This document shows positions 31,866-45,300 of a stretch of DNA of 64,000 nt, in pieces; position 1 is the first letter of the stretch; each line of letters begins with the position of its first letter. This DNA comes from Ophiodon elongatus (Eukaryota > Chordata > Actinopteri > Perciformes > Hexagrammidae): contig JACSYO010000081.1 in the NCBI GenBank assembly GCA_016806645.1, positions 250,501-314,500 of the forward strand, given 5' to 3'. The translations under genes and the position numbers were made by a program. The notes below the pieces were generated by a model that made no database searches, was not told where the DNA came from, and saw nothing but the letters and a program-made list of their open reading frames with translations.

Positions 31866-34696
31866 TGTGTGATGGTGGCCAGTATTTCATTTATCATGGG
31901 TTTACACGAGGACCTCAAAGTGGCCTATGATCCTGTTTTTTTTTATATTGCCAATGAAATGAAAATAATGTGACAAGAATAATAATGTGGCCTCCAAGTG
32001 GCCAAAAAGTCATAAATCATACATAAATCTCTGATCTGATCCGGAGCTGTAACCTGTATTGTGTATACACATTAGCCTTAAGCTGAACTCCCACAGTGCA
32101 GTGATGGTGTGTGTGTTATAAAATGACAGAAGATACACTATGTCACCTTACCTTATTATGATGATGATTCAGTTTCTATATCTCAGATGAATGCATATAT
32201 CTTAAAGAAGTCCCCATATTAAAAAAAAGATAATACATCATAGCATCATATTAAATACACATAGCAACTGAGTCACCCTTTTTAACATGTAGAGAACCGT
32301 GTTCAATATTAAATTAGCATGAATTATCTTTTATATCTCTATTGGAAAAACCCAGAATCACCGTCAAAGCATATTTATATCAAGAATTGCATAATGAGAT
32401 GAAACCAGGAGAATGGTACACAGCTGACCTCCCGCAGTACGGATGCTGGCAGAGGGAAGGGGGGTGGGAAGTGGCTGCGTATGGACTGGTAGCTGGACCA
32501 GCTGTCCACCACTTGTTACACTGGCCATGTTATTAGTATGACGAGGATGCCAGATCATTTAGACAGGCTTTTTGTTGCATAAGTGATATATTTTGTTGCA
32601 TAAGCCACGGAAGGAAGGAAAGCTGTAGAAATGGCAGAAAACGTGAAAGCAGTAAGCGAAGGCAGACAGCAGGTGAACAATGAATGCTTGTGAGAAAAGT
32701 GTGTGTTGCGTATGACGTTCATTCATGCATGAAAGTATGTACAAACTCGTCTTTGTTTGTTTTCGAGCTGATATGCCGTGCTGGCACATTATGTTCACTT
32801 AAGCCATTGTTTGGGCTTTTCAATCATGATACAGCTCGTTCCCTGTGTGGCGTCCTCTCAGTCACATGCCCCAGACAGCTGCTGCTTCCTTTTTGCTGCT
32901 GCTCCGCAGAACATCATGTTGGGTGAGTTTATATCATCACTTTGGAACACAGCTTTTTTGCCTTGGGATCCAAATGTTCAGTGGTAAATGCCCATATCTG
33001 TGGACACTGGGGCGCAGGCGAACACAGCACGAGACACGTGCCACTCTTGATTAATGCAGCTTCACACTGACCTTCTGTTGGACCATCTCTTGCATTGCGT
33101 GACAAGGACAAGGAAGAGGAAGGAACCCTCTGTCCTGATGTCCATAAAGGTGGAAAGTTGAGAGCAATCCATCAGTGCCAATGCTCTGAAACCTCATTTT
33201 CTTGAAAGCCTCCTCTTGGTTATAACATCAGTTAACTGTGGGACGCTGCCAGCTTCCCGCAACCGCCGTCTCTGAAATACAGTGACAGTTTGTATCCACT
33301 CAGCTGCAGCCTTTCTGTATTTCTTGATAGCTTTCTGTCAATGGGGTTACAGCTGCAGAGCCAAAGGTTTTTGTTTTTTTTCACATGTGATACATGGCTG
33401 TGTGATGTACTGGACCGACTCTGAGTCATCCATAGTCTGTCTCGCCTAAGCAGATTTATTGCATGCTTGGGAGAGAAAGCAATGGATAATAGAAAAAAAG
33501 GAGCATCCACTGTCCTTAATGAACTGATATATTATTAATTATTAACATAACACTTTGGCTGAGTTACAGGAATCACGGTGGTGAAACTGAAAGCTGGTTG
33601 ACTTTCCCTAAAATTAAATGTTCTGTTTAATTACTTCCAGAAGTACAAGGACATTTAACCACAACTGTATTTCTTTAAGATTTTACACTGGGGGCCAACG
33701 GTTCTTAATATGTCTGCATATATTTAGATGGCAGAATATTTTAACTAAAGAATATCTTCATACACTGAATCGGTGAGAACGTTCACAATTTTCAGTGTCG
33801 TACAGAGCAGGTGGAGGTTATAGTAAATAAAATGACGTTGGAGAATGAACTACAATCAGTTTTCTGCGAATAAAAAAGAAGCACAGCTTAGTATTAACAC
33901 GGTCTGGAATGATTTAAATAAGGCAGCAGAAATGAGCATTGCATTGGAATCCTCTTTCTCACTATCTGCCGAATGTTAACTAAACATTTACTCTGGTTTT
34001 GTCTGCCAACTCCTGAGAGTCTTTTGCCTGGCTTGATATTCAAATATCTTCACCAGCCACTTGTTTATCTTGGCGCTCGGCCATTTTGTGCTGTCCAGGT
34101 ATAGTGTATAATCAGCTTGTATGAGCTTGAGGGCTGACAGTCGCTGCCCACAGCTTTATGAACATTGTTTTGGTTTCCCAGGAACTAATATTTATACATA
34201 AACTCTCATTTAGGGGGTGGCAAAAATATCTCTTTAAGTAGCTGGCACTTCTCTTAGTGCTGCATTCATTCTACAATTAATTTGAATTGTTTGTTTTGCT
34301 ACATGCTGCAGTGATTAATTCCCTCACATTATGTGTAGACTGTGGGTGATACAAGCTACATCAATAACACGGGAAGAGATAACCATGATAAATGTTACTC
34401 AGACTATAGGGGCCATCACATTACATTAGTAGGCCTAACGCTGGAAGGAGCTCATTTTAAAGTTGTAATTCAACAAATTTTGCTACCACACACGGCCACT
34501 ATTTCATCTTGTCTCCAAATAAGCAGCTTCTCCCTGCTTCATATACCTGTGCTCATCTATATGTTAAACTGACCTGGCCGCCTGCTCCTCCAGTTCCACC
34601 TCGTTGGCTCATTAATCTGCTTATAACCAGCTGATGATATTAATAGCTGTCAGAGTGCAATGACAACAGTCTAAGGTGTTGAGCCTTTTTCAGCCG
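31866..34696. other. Intergenic DNA, no gene seen
   Basis: Mostly AT-rich with short random ORFs on both strands. No conserved domain or RNA gene was recognised. Confidence 0.6.
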
Positions 34697-35150
34697 TGCT
34701 AGCTGCATGGCTCTGGATGTTTATATCGATCTGTTGGTCGGTCCACCACTTTTGGGCGATACTGAAATATCTCAACTATTGGAGGGACCACCGTGATATT
34801 TGGTGCAGACATTCATGGTCCCCTCAGGGGGAATAGCAGGAAATAACTTTGGTGACCCTTTGGTTTTTCCTGAGCACCATCTTCAGTTTAAAAATGTCAG
34901 TTTGTCCAGAACTTTGGTTTATAGCACAAAAAATACCTGCGAAGTAAATAATATTCCCGTCAGCCTCAGCTGGACTTTTTGTTTGGTGCGAATAGACAAT
35001 TGTTAGCGCGCTAACAAGCTGAACTAAGATGATAAACGTTGTAACCGTCATACCTGCTAAACATCGACACGTTAGCATTGCCATTATGAGAACGTTGCCA
35101 TGGTAGCATTAGCTTTTAGCTCAAAGTGTCTGAGAATATATCAGCTAACT
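34697..35150. repeat. Interspersed repeat B, copy 2
   Basis: Same orientation as 51738-52400. Shared blocks: TAGCTGCATGGCTCT, TGAAATATCTCA, TTGGTGCAGACATTCATG, CATACCTGCTAAACATC and GTTAGCATTGCCATTATGAG. Confidence 0.7.
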
Positions 35151-38100
35151 GTAAATCTAAAATATCAGTGCCGAGAACACTTTTGATATTTGAAACTGAC
35201 GGAGATTGCATTTAGTTTTTAAGTTTTTTGCTTCTGCCACTAAAGCTCTGTGGAGTGTAACGATAATGTAGGGCAGTTTTCACTGACTGATATCAATGCT
35301 TGTGTCACTTTGAGATAATAATTTGACATAGGAACTTTAATTTCTTACACAGTTGAATTTTTAATCTTGTATAAAGACTAATTTGGCTACTTCTTTGACT
35401 TTCCAGCAGCCGATGTATTGGGTGGAAAGGGGGATGTCCAAATCCAAAGAAGTATGTCGTTAAAAACTCACTCCGGTGCAGAAAAACATGACAGAAAGAG
35501 ACACAACTAAAAACAGAGCCTGCATTAGGCACCAGCAAATTACACTTGACTAATAATGACACAAGTAACAGACGAGGTAAATCCACCCAGGGAGAACAGG
35601 GATTAAAAAGCAGTAAAAACAAGATTAGGTCAATCAATCTATCCTCCAGCCTGTTAAAGTTGCAATATTTTTGAATTCAGAATGAGACAAACAGGAACTG
35701 TTCTTCCTCTGGGGAAATAAGAGTTTCTGGAGATGAGACCAAAGAGCAGCATTGACACCTCCAGCTAACACTTCAAGCTAACAGAGTCTGAAGTGTTGTT
35801 GGTTTAATGTTGCGTCTATGTTGAGCCCGATGAGCTAAGTGAGTCATTAGTGATAGATTCATTAGCTTGAGATCGAACTGGGGCACCTTGCCATTGTGGT
35901 GCTTCTTAATTATTCATAAGGGTGAGCTCAAAGGACTTCAATCTGGATTTAAAGCTTTGTCTTGAGTCTCTTTTGGTTCTAATGAATGCTGAAAAGACAG
36001 AGAAACAATGTAAAAGAACACATTGTTCATCTAGCGGATGAAAACAGCAACCACGTGGTCACAAGTTCACCTGTCTAACCTTCACTGTGGCCACATTAGA
36101 GAAATCTTCTTATTATCACTATTACGTTAATAACAAATCAGATAAATCACTCACAAGGAAATGATATGTTTAATCTGGAGGAACTTGATTCCTAATGATC
36201 AATTAAACATTAAGGGATCCTGACAGAACGGCTGTGACCACTAGGTTCCTATCACACTTTTTGATCCTGGCAAACGGAGAACACGATAAATACTGCATTG
36301 GTTTAGACCGCTAATAACACTGCTAGAGGCAATCTAAACCAATTGAATGCGTCAGTAACAGATTTTGTATCACGGTAAAAAGCAATAAAATGTAATAATC
36401 TGTACTTCTGCTTAAGGATGTTCTCTGGACCAATGCTTTACAGCTAGCAGAATGCAACTTCTCTTCTGTATTAAGCCCCTGATTGTATTCAGCATTTCTC
36501 TTTACTCTGCTTCCAATGCAGCTCATCATCAATTCAAGGCATGCAAAGACACATTTCACATTCAGGTCTGTCATTCAGTTTTCCATAAAAAAGCCTCATG
36601 TGTAGAACATTTACTACAATACACACTGTGAAACGTGTAAATTGAACTTTGATAGACAGCATTTAGGCTTGTATTTGTGAAAGAAAATCAAATATATTTA
36701 TTTTGGCATTGCTATATTAAAGCTGACTAGTAAATGTAGAAAAGGAACAGTGAGGGTGGGGGTCACTCGTAATGATCAAACACTGACCTGTTGTATGTTT
36801 ATTCCTTGTTAATAGAACATATCAAAGAGCCTGGACCAATATAGTTAATTTAAGATGAAGACAATCAGGAGACAGTCTCTCTCCCCCCTCCCCGCCGTTA
36901 CTTTCTTGTCACTAATCGAGCGTTTCGATACCACCCATGGCCAGCTCACAAATCCTGGCTTCTTCATGAGTCTTTACCTTAAACGTAATCATTTGATTGG
37001 TGGTGCTCGTTGAGGGGCAGTTTGGGATTAAAAACTGGATTCAAGGCAAGGAAATTCACAGGTTAAGAGACTGTAACTGTGAAATGACCTTGGCTCCTCC
37101 TTGACCACCACTGAGCTGAACACCTTCACCCTTATCACACCACGCTGATCTGCTGCAGTGCATTTATGTGGGGTCTGTGCACTCGTGAGACATCTTTTGA
37201 TTTAATCTCAACTAACTGCATTGATTTTATATTGAGGACCGTTGCCACAGTACATGTATTTTTTATATTTTTTTCAATGCCTCCTCTCGATTTACCCTTT
37301 TTGTGTGTGAAATGTATAATCAAGCCTGAAAACTGTCAATCTCCCCGGGCGACAGCACCATATGTGACTAGATAGTGGATAGATCTGCAGGGACTTCTTT
37401 CTTTTTTTTGGGGAGATTTAACCTTGCTGTGCTGCTGAGGCAGCAGACCAAAACACCAGGAATCCTCACCGCCATGACAGAACGGGAAAAATATAGAAAC
37501 TGAGTGAAGGGTCGGGTTTTTAGGAAGGACAGACGACGAGGTAAGAGGTAACGCTAGGATAAAGCAGGTGGGAATAGGGGAGGGCTAGCGTGTCACGACT
37601 ATATGGGCTGGGAGGAGCAGTCGACAGGGAGGCTCAGTGTTTGGACAGGAAAAAGGGGGATAAGGCAGAGGATGGATGAGGGAAGAAGTGACGTCATCGG
37701 TTACGTATGTGCGCGAGTACCCTTCACTTCATTTCCCCAGCCTTGGACTGGGAACACATCGTATCCTCTTACCCTAAAACGTTCTGTATTCATCCAAAGT
37801 AATTCCCTCCTCTCGTTCCCTGCCCCAAATGCAGACAGACACACATACAAGCATGCCCACACACAGATGGACACTTGTCTGTCTGCAGCTGGCTGTGGTC
37901 TGTGCGGTCTGGGAGCTAGAGTACTTCAGATCACCCTGGATTACTGTGGGATTTTCCCAACAGCCTCTCAAATCTCTGGCTTTCAACGTTTAGGCGATTT
38001 GACTTTTTGGAGCCATAATTAACATTTAGATTCCTCTCATAGTTCGCCAGCCATGACGTAGCCATTGTTTTACTCTGGGGTTTCAACATTTTCATAGCAT

Positions 38101-39230
38101 GGCAGACATGTAGACACAACATTTCAGACATGATAAGGTTGAAAAGCCGAAACACATATAATTTATGTACCCGAAAAACAGAAAAGTCACACCATTGAAA
38201 TAGAGTTTGCCAGTTATCACAAATTATTGATGTGAAGTCACCGCTTAGTGCTTACATATTAAAGTGTCATTTATATCAAGAAATCAAAACTACACAGATG
38301 ATGACAGAAAAATACATAAAAGGGAGAAACATTATAAGATTTGCATTTTAAGTTTGTCCAGCTCGGTGTCCATAAAGAAGGGACTGCACTGTGAGGTACA
38401 ATCATTGCATGTGACAGGTGCCTCAACACAGCAGTTAGTGAGAGTAACAATGCAGACTGACAGAAAGTTCCCAGAAGTTTGTTCTTTTATTAATATTGTT
38501 TAGAGTAAAATACTTTCAGTAATAGACTATACAAAGCTAAGCTTGGTCTTATAATAGTGAGAAAAGCTTTTTTCTTTTTATGTCTCTGTCATTGCTCTAC
38601 AAAATTGTTTCCAAAGATTTCCATAGAGGTGGATGAACACTGATTACATCTTGAATTTCTGGGCAGAGACACAAAAGGGAACTGATGCATTAGCACTGAT
38701 GCATTAGCACGTTGAAGACAGATCTGTCTTAAAATAGGTACATGTACTTCAGCTTGTTTTTTTAAAATAAAAAAGCCTTTCAAATATTTTAATGGTGGAA
38801 TATCTTTTAATGTCTTTAATTCTTAAGTCAAATGAGAGTTTCTTCACTTTTCAAATTGGGATTTCCTCAATTTAGCAAGTTGATCAACCTAGCACCTGAT
38901 AAACCTTGGTCTAAAATGTTGTTCAGTTTCCTTCAGTATTGTGAACATTTGGTCATTGTGGAGCATAAATGAGATGAAAAACGCAGCAGGAAAGCAAACT
39001 CGGAAAAGGAAAACGACTGTCCAACAAACCAACATCGCTGAGCACGCAAGGGAATAACCAATGGTCAGTGTGAGGAGGTCCTCATCAGATTCTTTTTTGG
39101 CTTTCATTATGAGTTTCAGATAACCGAAACATGGCAGCCTTCTTAACTTAGAATGGAACAAAACCTGATGGCATTTCTCCACTGGGTTTACTCTATTATT
39201 TAAGCACTGTGTCTGGGCCTGCAAGATGCC
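35151..39230. other. Intergenic DNA with a GC-richer island and CRE
   Basis: No gene could be supported. A purine-rich, GC-richer stretch at about 37,500-37,900 holds a perfect CRE palindrome. A 14-bp direct duplication (ACTGATGCATTAGC twice) sits at 38,682-38,709. The segment near 35,900 (CTTAATTATTCATAAGG) has homeodomain-like AT-rich motifs. Confidence 0.55.
37689..37696. promoter_or_regulatory. Consensus CRE palindrome TGACGTCA
   Basis: Perfect ATF/CREB site, followed 5 bp later by TTACGTA (bZIP-like) in a GC-richer segment about 8 kb upstream of the HCN start codon. Binding is inferred from motif alone. Confidence 0.4.
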
Positions 39231-39231
39231 T

Positions 39232-39336
39232 GCACACACACACACGCACACGCACGCACGCACACACACATACACACACACACACACACACGCACGCACG
39301 CACACACACGCACGCACACACACACACACACACATA

Positions 39337-39432
<96 letters not shown>
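39232..39432. repeat. Long (CA)n/(CACG)n microsatellite, about 200 bp
   Basis: Near-pure CA repeat with scattered CG and TA interruptions in the 5' half and about 40 uninterrupted units at the 3' end. The long ORFs across it on both strands are artefacts of the repeat. Confidence 0.97.
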
Positions 39433-39435
<3 letters not shown>

Positions 39436-42400
39436 ATACTGGTAAATATTATGCTCAGCAAGGCTGGAGTGGTCCATGACTGTTCTGAAAGACGCCAGCC
39501 ATCAAGGGATCAACAGACGTCAGTAAATCCATTACTAAAAATACTTGCCAATCCTTTGGGATTACTACGCGTAGCTAGTGGACACTGTGTATGCCACAAA
39601 TCTGGAATTAGGCAGTGAAAGGCTGTCAATGGGGCACCAATACCTGATCCACTGTCTAGGCATATGTGTCCTTAGGCCGAAAATGCCTGTAACTGTGTCA
39701 CTTCGACTGACCTGCGCAACATATGTTTGTCAACTTTCTTGAAAAAGGTTAAAAAACACTTTAACATTTTGATTTTAGGGAGAAAATAGGTGCTTAAAGG
39801 CTTTAAGCATTATGTGCCACTAATAAAAATATGGTTAGAGTTGAGCAAGCTAGACATGCATGAAAAGTAGAATCCATTACAAAAGTCATTGTGTACATAT
39901 ACTGTTTGAAATTCAATAGGTGAACTTATGTGCAGTGTTTTGTCAGAGGACTTACTCCAACAAATCTGGCATCTTCTCTTTCTAATTGGGCTACATCTTC
40001 ATGATGAGATGGGGTCCAGGTTCCAGGGTATTGTCACTGAGCTCATAAAGGATTTACTTGTAATAGCCAACACTTATTAGTCCTCTAAGGTAATAAGGAT
40101 CAGGTGTTTGGCCATTCTATTGTGAAAGCTGGGTTTCATCCAGGTTTGGCAGGCAACCCACCATGGTATTAGGAACTAACTCCTTCTGTGTCTCAATTAC
40201 ATGCTACATGGTACTAATAGTATACAGTATTTTACTCATTTTCTGACAGGAAATCAATGTGGAAAAAAACAGGAAGTGATTTTGTTTAAGACATTCCCCA
40301 ATGGGTATCAAATGCGCCCTTCACGACGATCAAATTGCACACACAGAAATTAAACTTGATTATCCAATTGGTTCAATTCAATACATCCAGTTTATTCATA
40401 TTTTTTTTTCCTGTTCCATCATCATGAACACATAATTATTGTGAGGAGCTCTGCCATTTTCTTCATTCATACTTCACTGTGGAATAATAGAGTCCATATT
40501 CATACTGACTTTTTTTCAGTATAATTAGGTTTGTCACTTTTGTGAAAATGCGACATACTGCAAACCTGCTTAGAATTTGAATGTAGTGTGGAATTAGGGG
40601 ACACAGCACTACCATACACACCACACCATCGACCCATGAGAACCGGTGCGAATTCAGCAGTGTTTACAGTCCAATGAAAGTGTTTAAAAGTCAAACGTTG
40701 AAGGAAACATCTAGTGAACAACAAGCAAATGGTATAGCTACCAACTTGTCTATGGTGGGAATAATCTAATAAATCGTATTGCTGTCTATACTCTGAAGAG
40801 GCTAAAACTTGGCCTATAAATAGACTATAGATGTCTAACCATTGCTCAAGTATTGCCTAGCCATCAAATAGACAGCTATTGAACAGCTACGTCTAATAGA
40901 TCCAAACTAATGGCTATAGGAAACACATTTTACTCAATTTAAATAGTGAGGATTTTTTGCACTGGACAATTCATCCATCAATCATAATATAATGGACAGT
41001 TAAGTCAGTAATAGAAAAAACGATAATTACATGTTGTCTGTCTCACTTAATTTCTCACTATATTTCTTTTACTCCAATTTAACTTGGTCTGGTAACAAAT
41101 ATTATAGCTACAAACTGAGCAACAGAGGGAATAGTTTAATGTAGCAATTTTGCATTTAAAAGAAGTCTTATGGCCATCTGTACGTAGACCTGACCCCGTT
41201 AGCCTTATTGCTTGCTGGGCCTATACTATGCAACTTCAGCCCCTGACAATGTGGCAATACCTCATTAGCTTTGAGGAACACAAACTCTCTTATGCAAGTG
41301 TTGATAAGCAGTAAATGACCATTAGTTCATGATATGAGCTTAAAGGTTAAGTGCAGCTGTAGCCTTGTGGCTGCATAATCTGTAGAGGTTAAACAAGAGC
41401 TCAGCTGTATGGATCTAATTATGATATGGCAATGCCAACTGTCACATTAACCCCACTGACATGTAACTGGTTTACTAATTTGATTGATGTATTAAGCATC
41501 TTCCCCACTATCCTGTTGCAACTGACATCAAGTTAAGGACAAGGGTTGTTCTGCAAATGTTTCATTCTAACTTTAGACGTTTGATGAAATATTGCAAATT
41601 GGTTTGATATCGTAATGGTAGCACAAATTGACATATTGGTTTGTAGTTGCAGTGGATTCTTGTGGAAGGGTTCATAGATGGGTAAAATTGTTCACTGGTG
41701 AGGAAAAGCAACGATGGGACGTTGTGTTTTTGTACACTCTATTAATTAGGTTGCTTGTTTTGATGTTTTTTTAATATTTTTTTATCATAATCATTGTTGA
41801 CTAAGCTTGGTAATGCTCTAATTTTTTTTATACCAGTCAGTTTGCTGATTAAGTCAACCTTGGCCTCAGCTGGTTCGCATCCAATGCCTCAACCTCATCC
41901 CTGAGGTCCATGATACCCTGATAGTCTCAGCTGGAGGCGGACCAAAGCTTGCAATCCTATTACAACACTACCATCTTCCCAGCCCCAATCACGGTTTAAT
42001 TAAAGCAGTCAGTCATGGGACAAGAGTCCAAAGAGGACAAGTGAATTAGTAGTCATGTCTGGCCCAGGAGGTGGAAGATTTGTATTTCTAATTTGTGTCA
42101 GTTATTGAGCTTAGTCTCTCGGATGTTTCAGTGACACTGGAGGTGATTTACAACTTTTACTTCCAGAATGTACTCTGCGATGGATATCACAAGACTTCTT
42201 AAACATCGGACACTACAGATAATGTATTCCAGTGTACTTTTTATTGTATGAAAAGTAAACAAAAGCTTTTTCCCTCCATTTTTTGCAAACAATACTCTCA
42301 ATGTTGCATCAACATATTGTGAAAAGAAACAAAGCCTCTCTGAAGGATAAACTCACTATACATTGAATGACTTGCAGAAAATGAAAAGGGGCCACGGGGG

Positions 42401-43555
42401 GCATTGTAACACAATGCTGCCATCCTGGCTGATGCTATTTGTGGCATAAGCAATGGCTGGCAGAGCGGGGGTATGTAATGTTTCATGTCCAGATGAGGTA
42501 TTGACTGTAAGCAGAGATGACTGCATGTGATCTTAGAGACAATGCAATTTCAGCAGGGCCATTGAGACCATCACAAGGAATCAGGGACACATTTTATCAT
42601 GGAGGAAGCAAACTATTTGGCTCACCATTTTCTGCATATGCTGAACTATAATATACAGTAGGATTAAATCCCACTGGGAACAGTTTAAACATGATACAAC
42701 ATAAAGTATATTCAACTGTATATTGTACATTTCCCAACTGCATGATGTTTGAATACTCATTACTGATATCTCAATATATTTTATTTTCTGCAATTTCCAC
42801 TGTAAATTTGATGCAAAAATGTCAAAATGAAATCCCATTTCTGACATGTTTAACTATAGAGCATCACACCTTGCACTTCAGTGATGAGATTTGACCAAAC
42901 CTAAAATAAAGGTTTACCCTGACATGAATCTATCTAACGCATGTTCCCCTTCCGGTAAATTTATTCTTGTTGTATTTATTCCCTGACATGGGAATGGAAC
43001 ATCTGGGACTTTGTTCAATATCAGTATTACTTTAAGCCATAAATCTTATGCAACATCTTTCGCTGTCAGTACCCCTCCCTGTCCCGTTAACTGTGTAACT
43101 GAAGTTACACAAGCGTTGTGTAGGGGAAATTGTTGGCCTGCCAACTAATCCAACCCAACACAAACCCAGCTGAGAGGGAGAAAAAAAACGCACACAAAAA
43201 AAGTCAAGGGAGTCTGTTTCAATTACGATAACATTTGGATAATTACATAATAATCCACGGCCAAACATGTAAAATATCTGAGCTAATGTCCTCTCTCGTG
43301 ATCGTTGCCATGAAAAGACTAAACATGTGGGATCAGTGTGGTAATGCCGGCCTCACGGAATTCTGCTCACTGACAGTTCTGTGTTTCTATTATTGTTTGT
43401 CATAAGGATTTGATAAAAGCAGGTTATAAATGGTTCAATATACAAATATTCAAAAGAAAGCTGGAATGTTAAGTAAATAAAAATATACATCGTTGAAATA
43501 AAAGTATCTGTGTGTACCCTCCAGTAGTGGTTAAAAAATGATTCCGATTCTCTAA
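39433..43555. other. Intergenic DNA, no gene; possible conserved elements
   Basis: AT-rich, with no supportable exon. Segments at 41,130-41,540 and 41,860-42,080 have high complexity and lack simple repeats, which is compatible with conserved non-coding elements near a channel gene. This cannot be tested from one sequence. Confidence 0.5.
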
Positions 43556-43690
43556 AGTATAGCAATGGAAAAATACTCCATTACAAGTGCTCCATTCAAA
43601 ATAGTTCTCAAGTAAAAGTACAGAAGTAATAAAATGAGCTTAAAGTATTACTTAAAAAACACTCATTCATATTATTCAAATGTAGTTATT
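43556..43690 (+). repeat. Interspersed repeat C, forward copy
   Basis: Contains GGAAAAATACTCCATTACAA and CTCAAGTAAAAGTACAGAAG, the AAGTAAAAGTA-type repeat common in fish genomes. Reverse-oriented relatives occur at 44,322-44,400 and 44,585-44,720. Confidence 0.6.
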
Positions 43691-44200
43691 GTATTAACAC
43701 TGATGCATTAATGTGTAAGCAGTATTTCATTTTAGTTTGTCAAGATGGAGCTAAATTTACTAATTTGTATACTGTTGGGTAGTTTAGTGTACACCAATTG
43801 TGGTATTTTATAAATGCATCAAATGGTTTGTATAGAAATTCTTAAGCTGAAATGTAATAGTAAGTAAAGCTGTTAAATAAATGTAGTGCAGTAAAAAGTA
43901 CAATAATTCCTTCAGAAATGAAGAGGAGGAGGTTGCATGAAATAGAAAGTCAAGTACAAGTAACTTAAATTGTAATTACTCGTGCATTTCTCCCATGCCA
44001 TCAAATGACATGAGTTAACAAAAACTAATAGCCAACATATTCATTTTCACATATTCAAAAAATATCCCTTCCCCATGATCACTTTATTCCTCTGCTGTTT
44101 TACTGTCTGTACTCTTTGACTTTTTCTCTTTTAATCTTATACTGTCTAGGTCTCTTTTTAGTTTTTTTGCATTCAGATTTATTTTTCAGTAGTGGTAAGT

Positions 44201-44318
44201 GCCCTGCGATAAACTGGCGACTTGTCCAGGGTGAACCCTGCCTTCGCCCAATGTCAGCTGGATTAGCTCCTGCGACCCTAAATGGGATAAGCGATTTGGA
44301 TATTGGAATGGAATGGGA
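44201..44318 (+). mobile_element. LINE 3'-tail-like fragment
   Basis: GCCCTGCGATAAACTGGCGA followed by CTTGTCCAGGGTGAACCCTG, CAGCTGGATTAGCTCCTGCG and GGGATAAGCG closely resembles a sequence found at the 3' end of abundant L2-type fish retroposons (from memory). No reverse transcriptase ORF is present. Confidence 0.5.
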
Positions 44319-44321
44319 TGT

Positions 44322-44720
44322 AAGTACATTTTATTCAATAATTGTATTTAAGTACACTTTTAAAGTACTTGTACTTTATTTGAGTATTTTCTTGTCATGC
44401 CATTGTTACTTCTTCTACAAGCCAAAGAACCAAGAACCAGAATGAACTGAGAAAATAATCAGGAGATGAATAAACAGTTAAAACTGAGTACCTCAATAAA
44501 CTACAACAGTAAAAGCCTTTGTTTACCTTAATGCATGAGTGATAATAATATAATGGTGATATTATATGATAGTAACAGTCATTGGGGACATTATTCTGCA
44601 GTGAGTACCTTACTTTAAGTACATCATTGTCTACTTTACTTGGGTAGCATTTTGACTGCAGGCCATTAAGTTGGAATGGCAAATTTTGACAGTGTGGTTT
44701 TAACACTTTTACTTTAATCA
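44322..44720 (-). repeat. Interspersed repeat C, reverse-oriented copies
   Basis: TAAGTACACTTTTAAAGTAC, TACTTTATTTGAGTATTTTC (44,340-44,393) and CTTACTTTAAGTACATC, TACTTTACTTGGGTAGCATT (44,608-44,651) are reverse-strand versions of the repeat at 43,556. Confidence 0.6.
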
Positions 44721-45300
44721 CCTCAATTCCTTCTGGCTGGTGCCCCTACAGGTGTCTGGGTTATCTAAACAACAATTAGCCCTATAATTCATTTTTTAGT
44801 GAGCTGATATGTTGCTTTAACAAAGTTTTAGGATGTTTTAGATGTAGATGAGTAGTTTGTCATCCCTAACTGTATACAGTATGCAGACATTAACCGCTTT
44901 AGTTGAAATGCACCATGCAGATGATTTTATTGAGAGCATATTATGCATATTATCTCCTTGCGATGCATAATTAAGCTTATATTTTTGCATCTATACAAAC
45001 AAGCCCTTATATATTGCAACTATATAGACGGTGCAATGCATTCAGTGCATCCACGCTCCTAAATGTTGGATCATATCTGCAACACCTTGCAAGGTGTGAT
45101 TTCCACAAGATGTTCAACTAGTTTTCTCATACCACCAGAGGCTCAAACTATATGACCACAATCTGTTTCACCGTGTTGTCTTCTATTATCACTCCTCAGT
45201 AGGAAACAACCTGCCGCCAGCCGAGCCACAGGAGGCACACATGGCCTGTCAAATGATGACAAAAATGAATATATATAAAATATATAAATATATACATAAC

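Noticed and set aside
39196..39618. Long Cys/Val- or Thr/His-rich proteins on both strands
   Set aside because: They are translations of the CA/TG microsatellite, which is open in all frames.
44116..44445. 109-codon ORF as a gene
   Set aside because: Built from AT-rich sequence, a LINE-tail fragment and repeat C.
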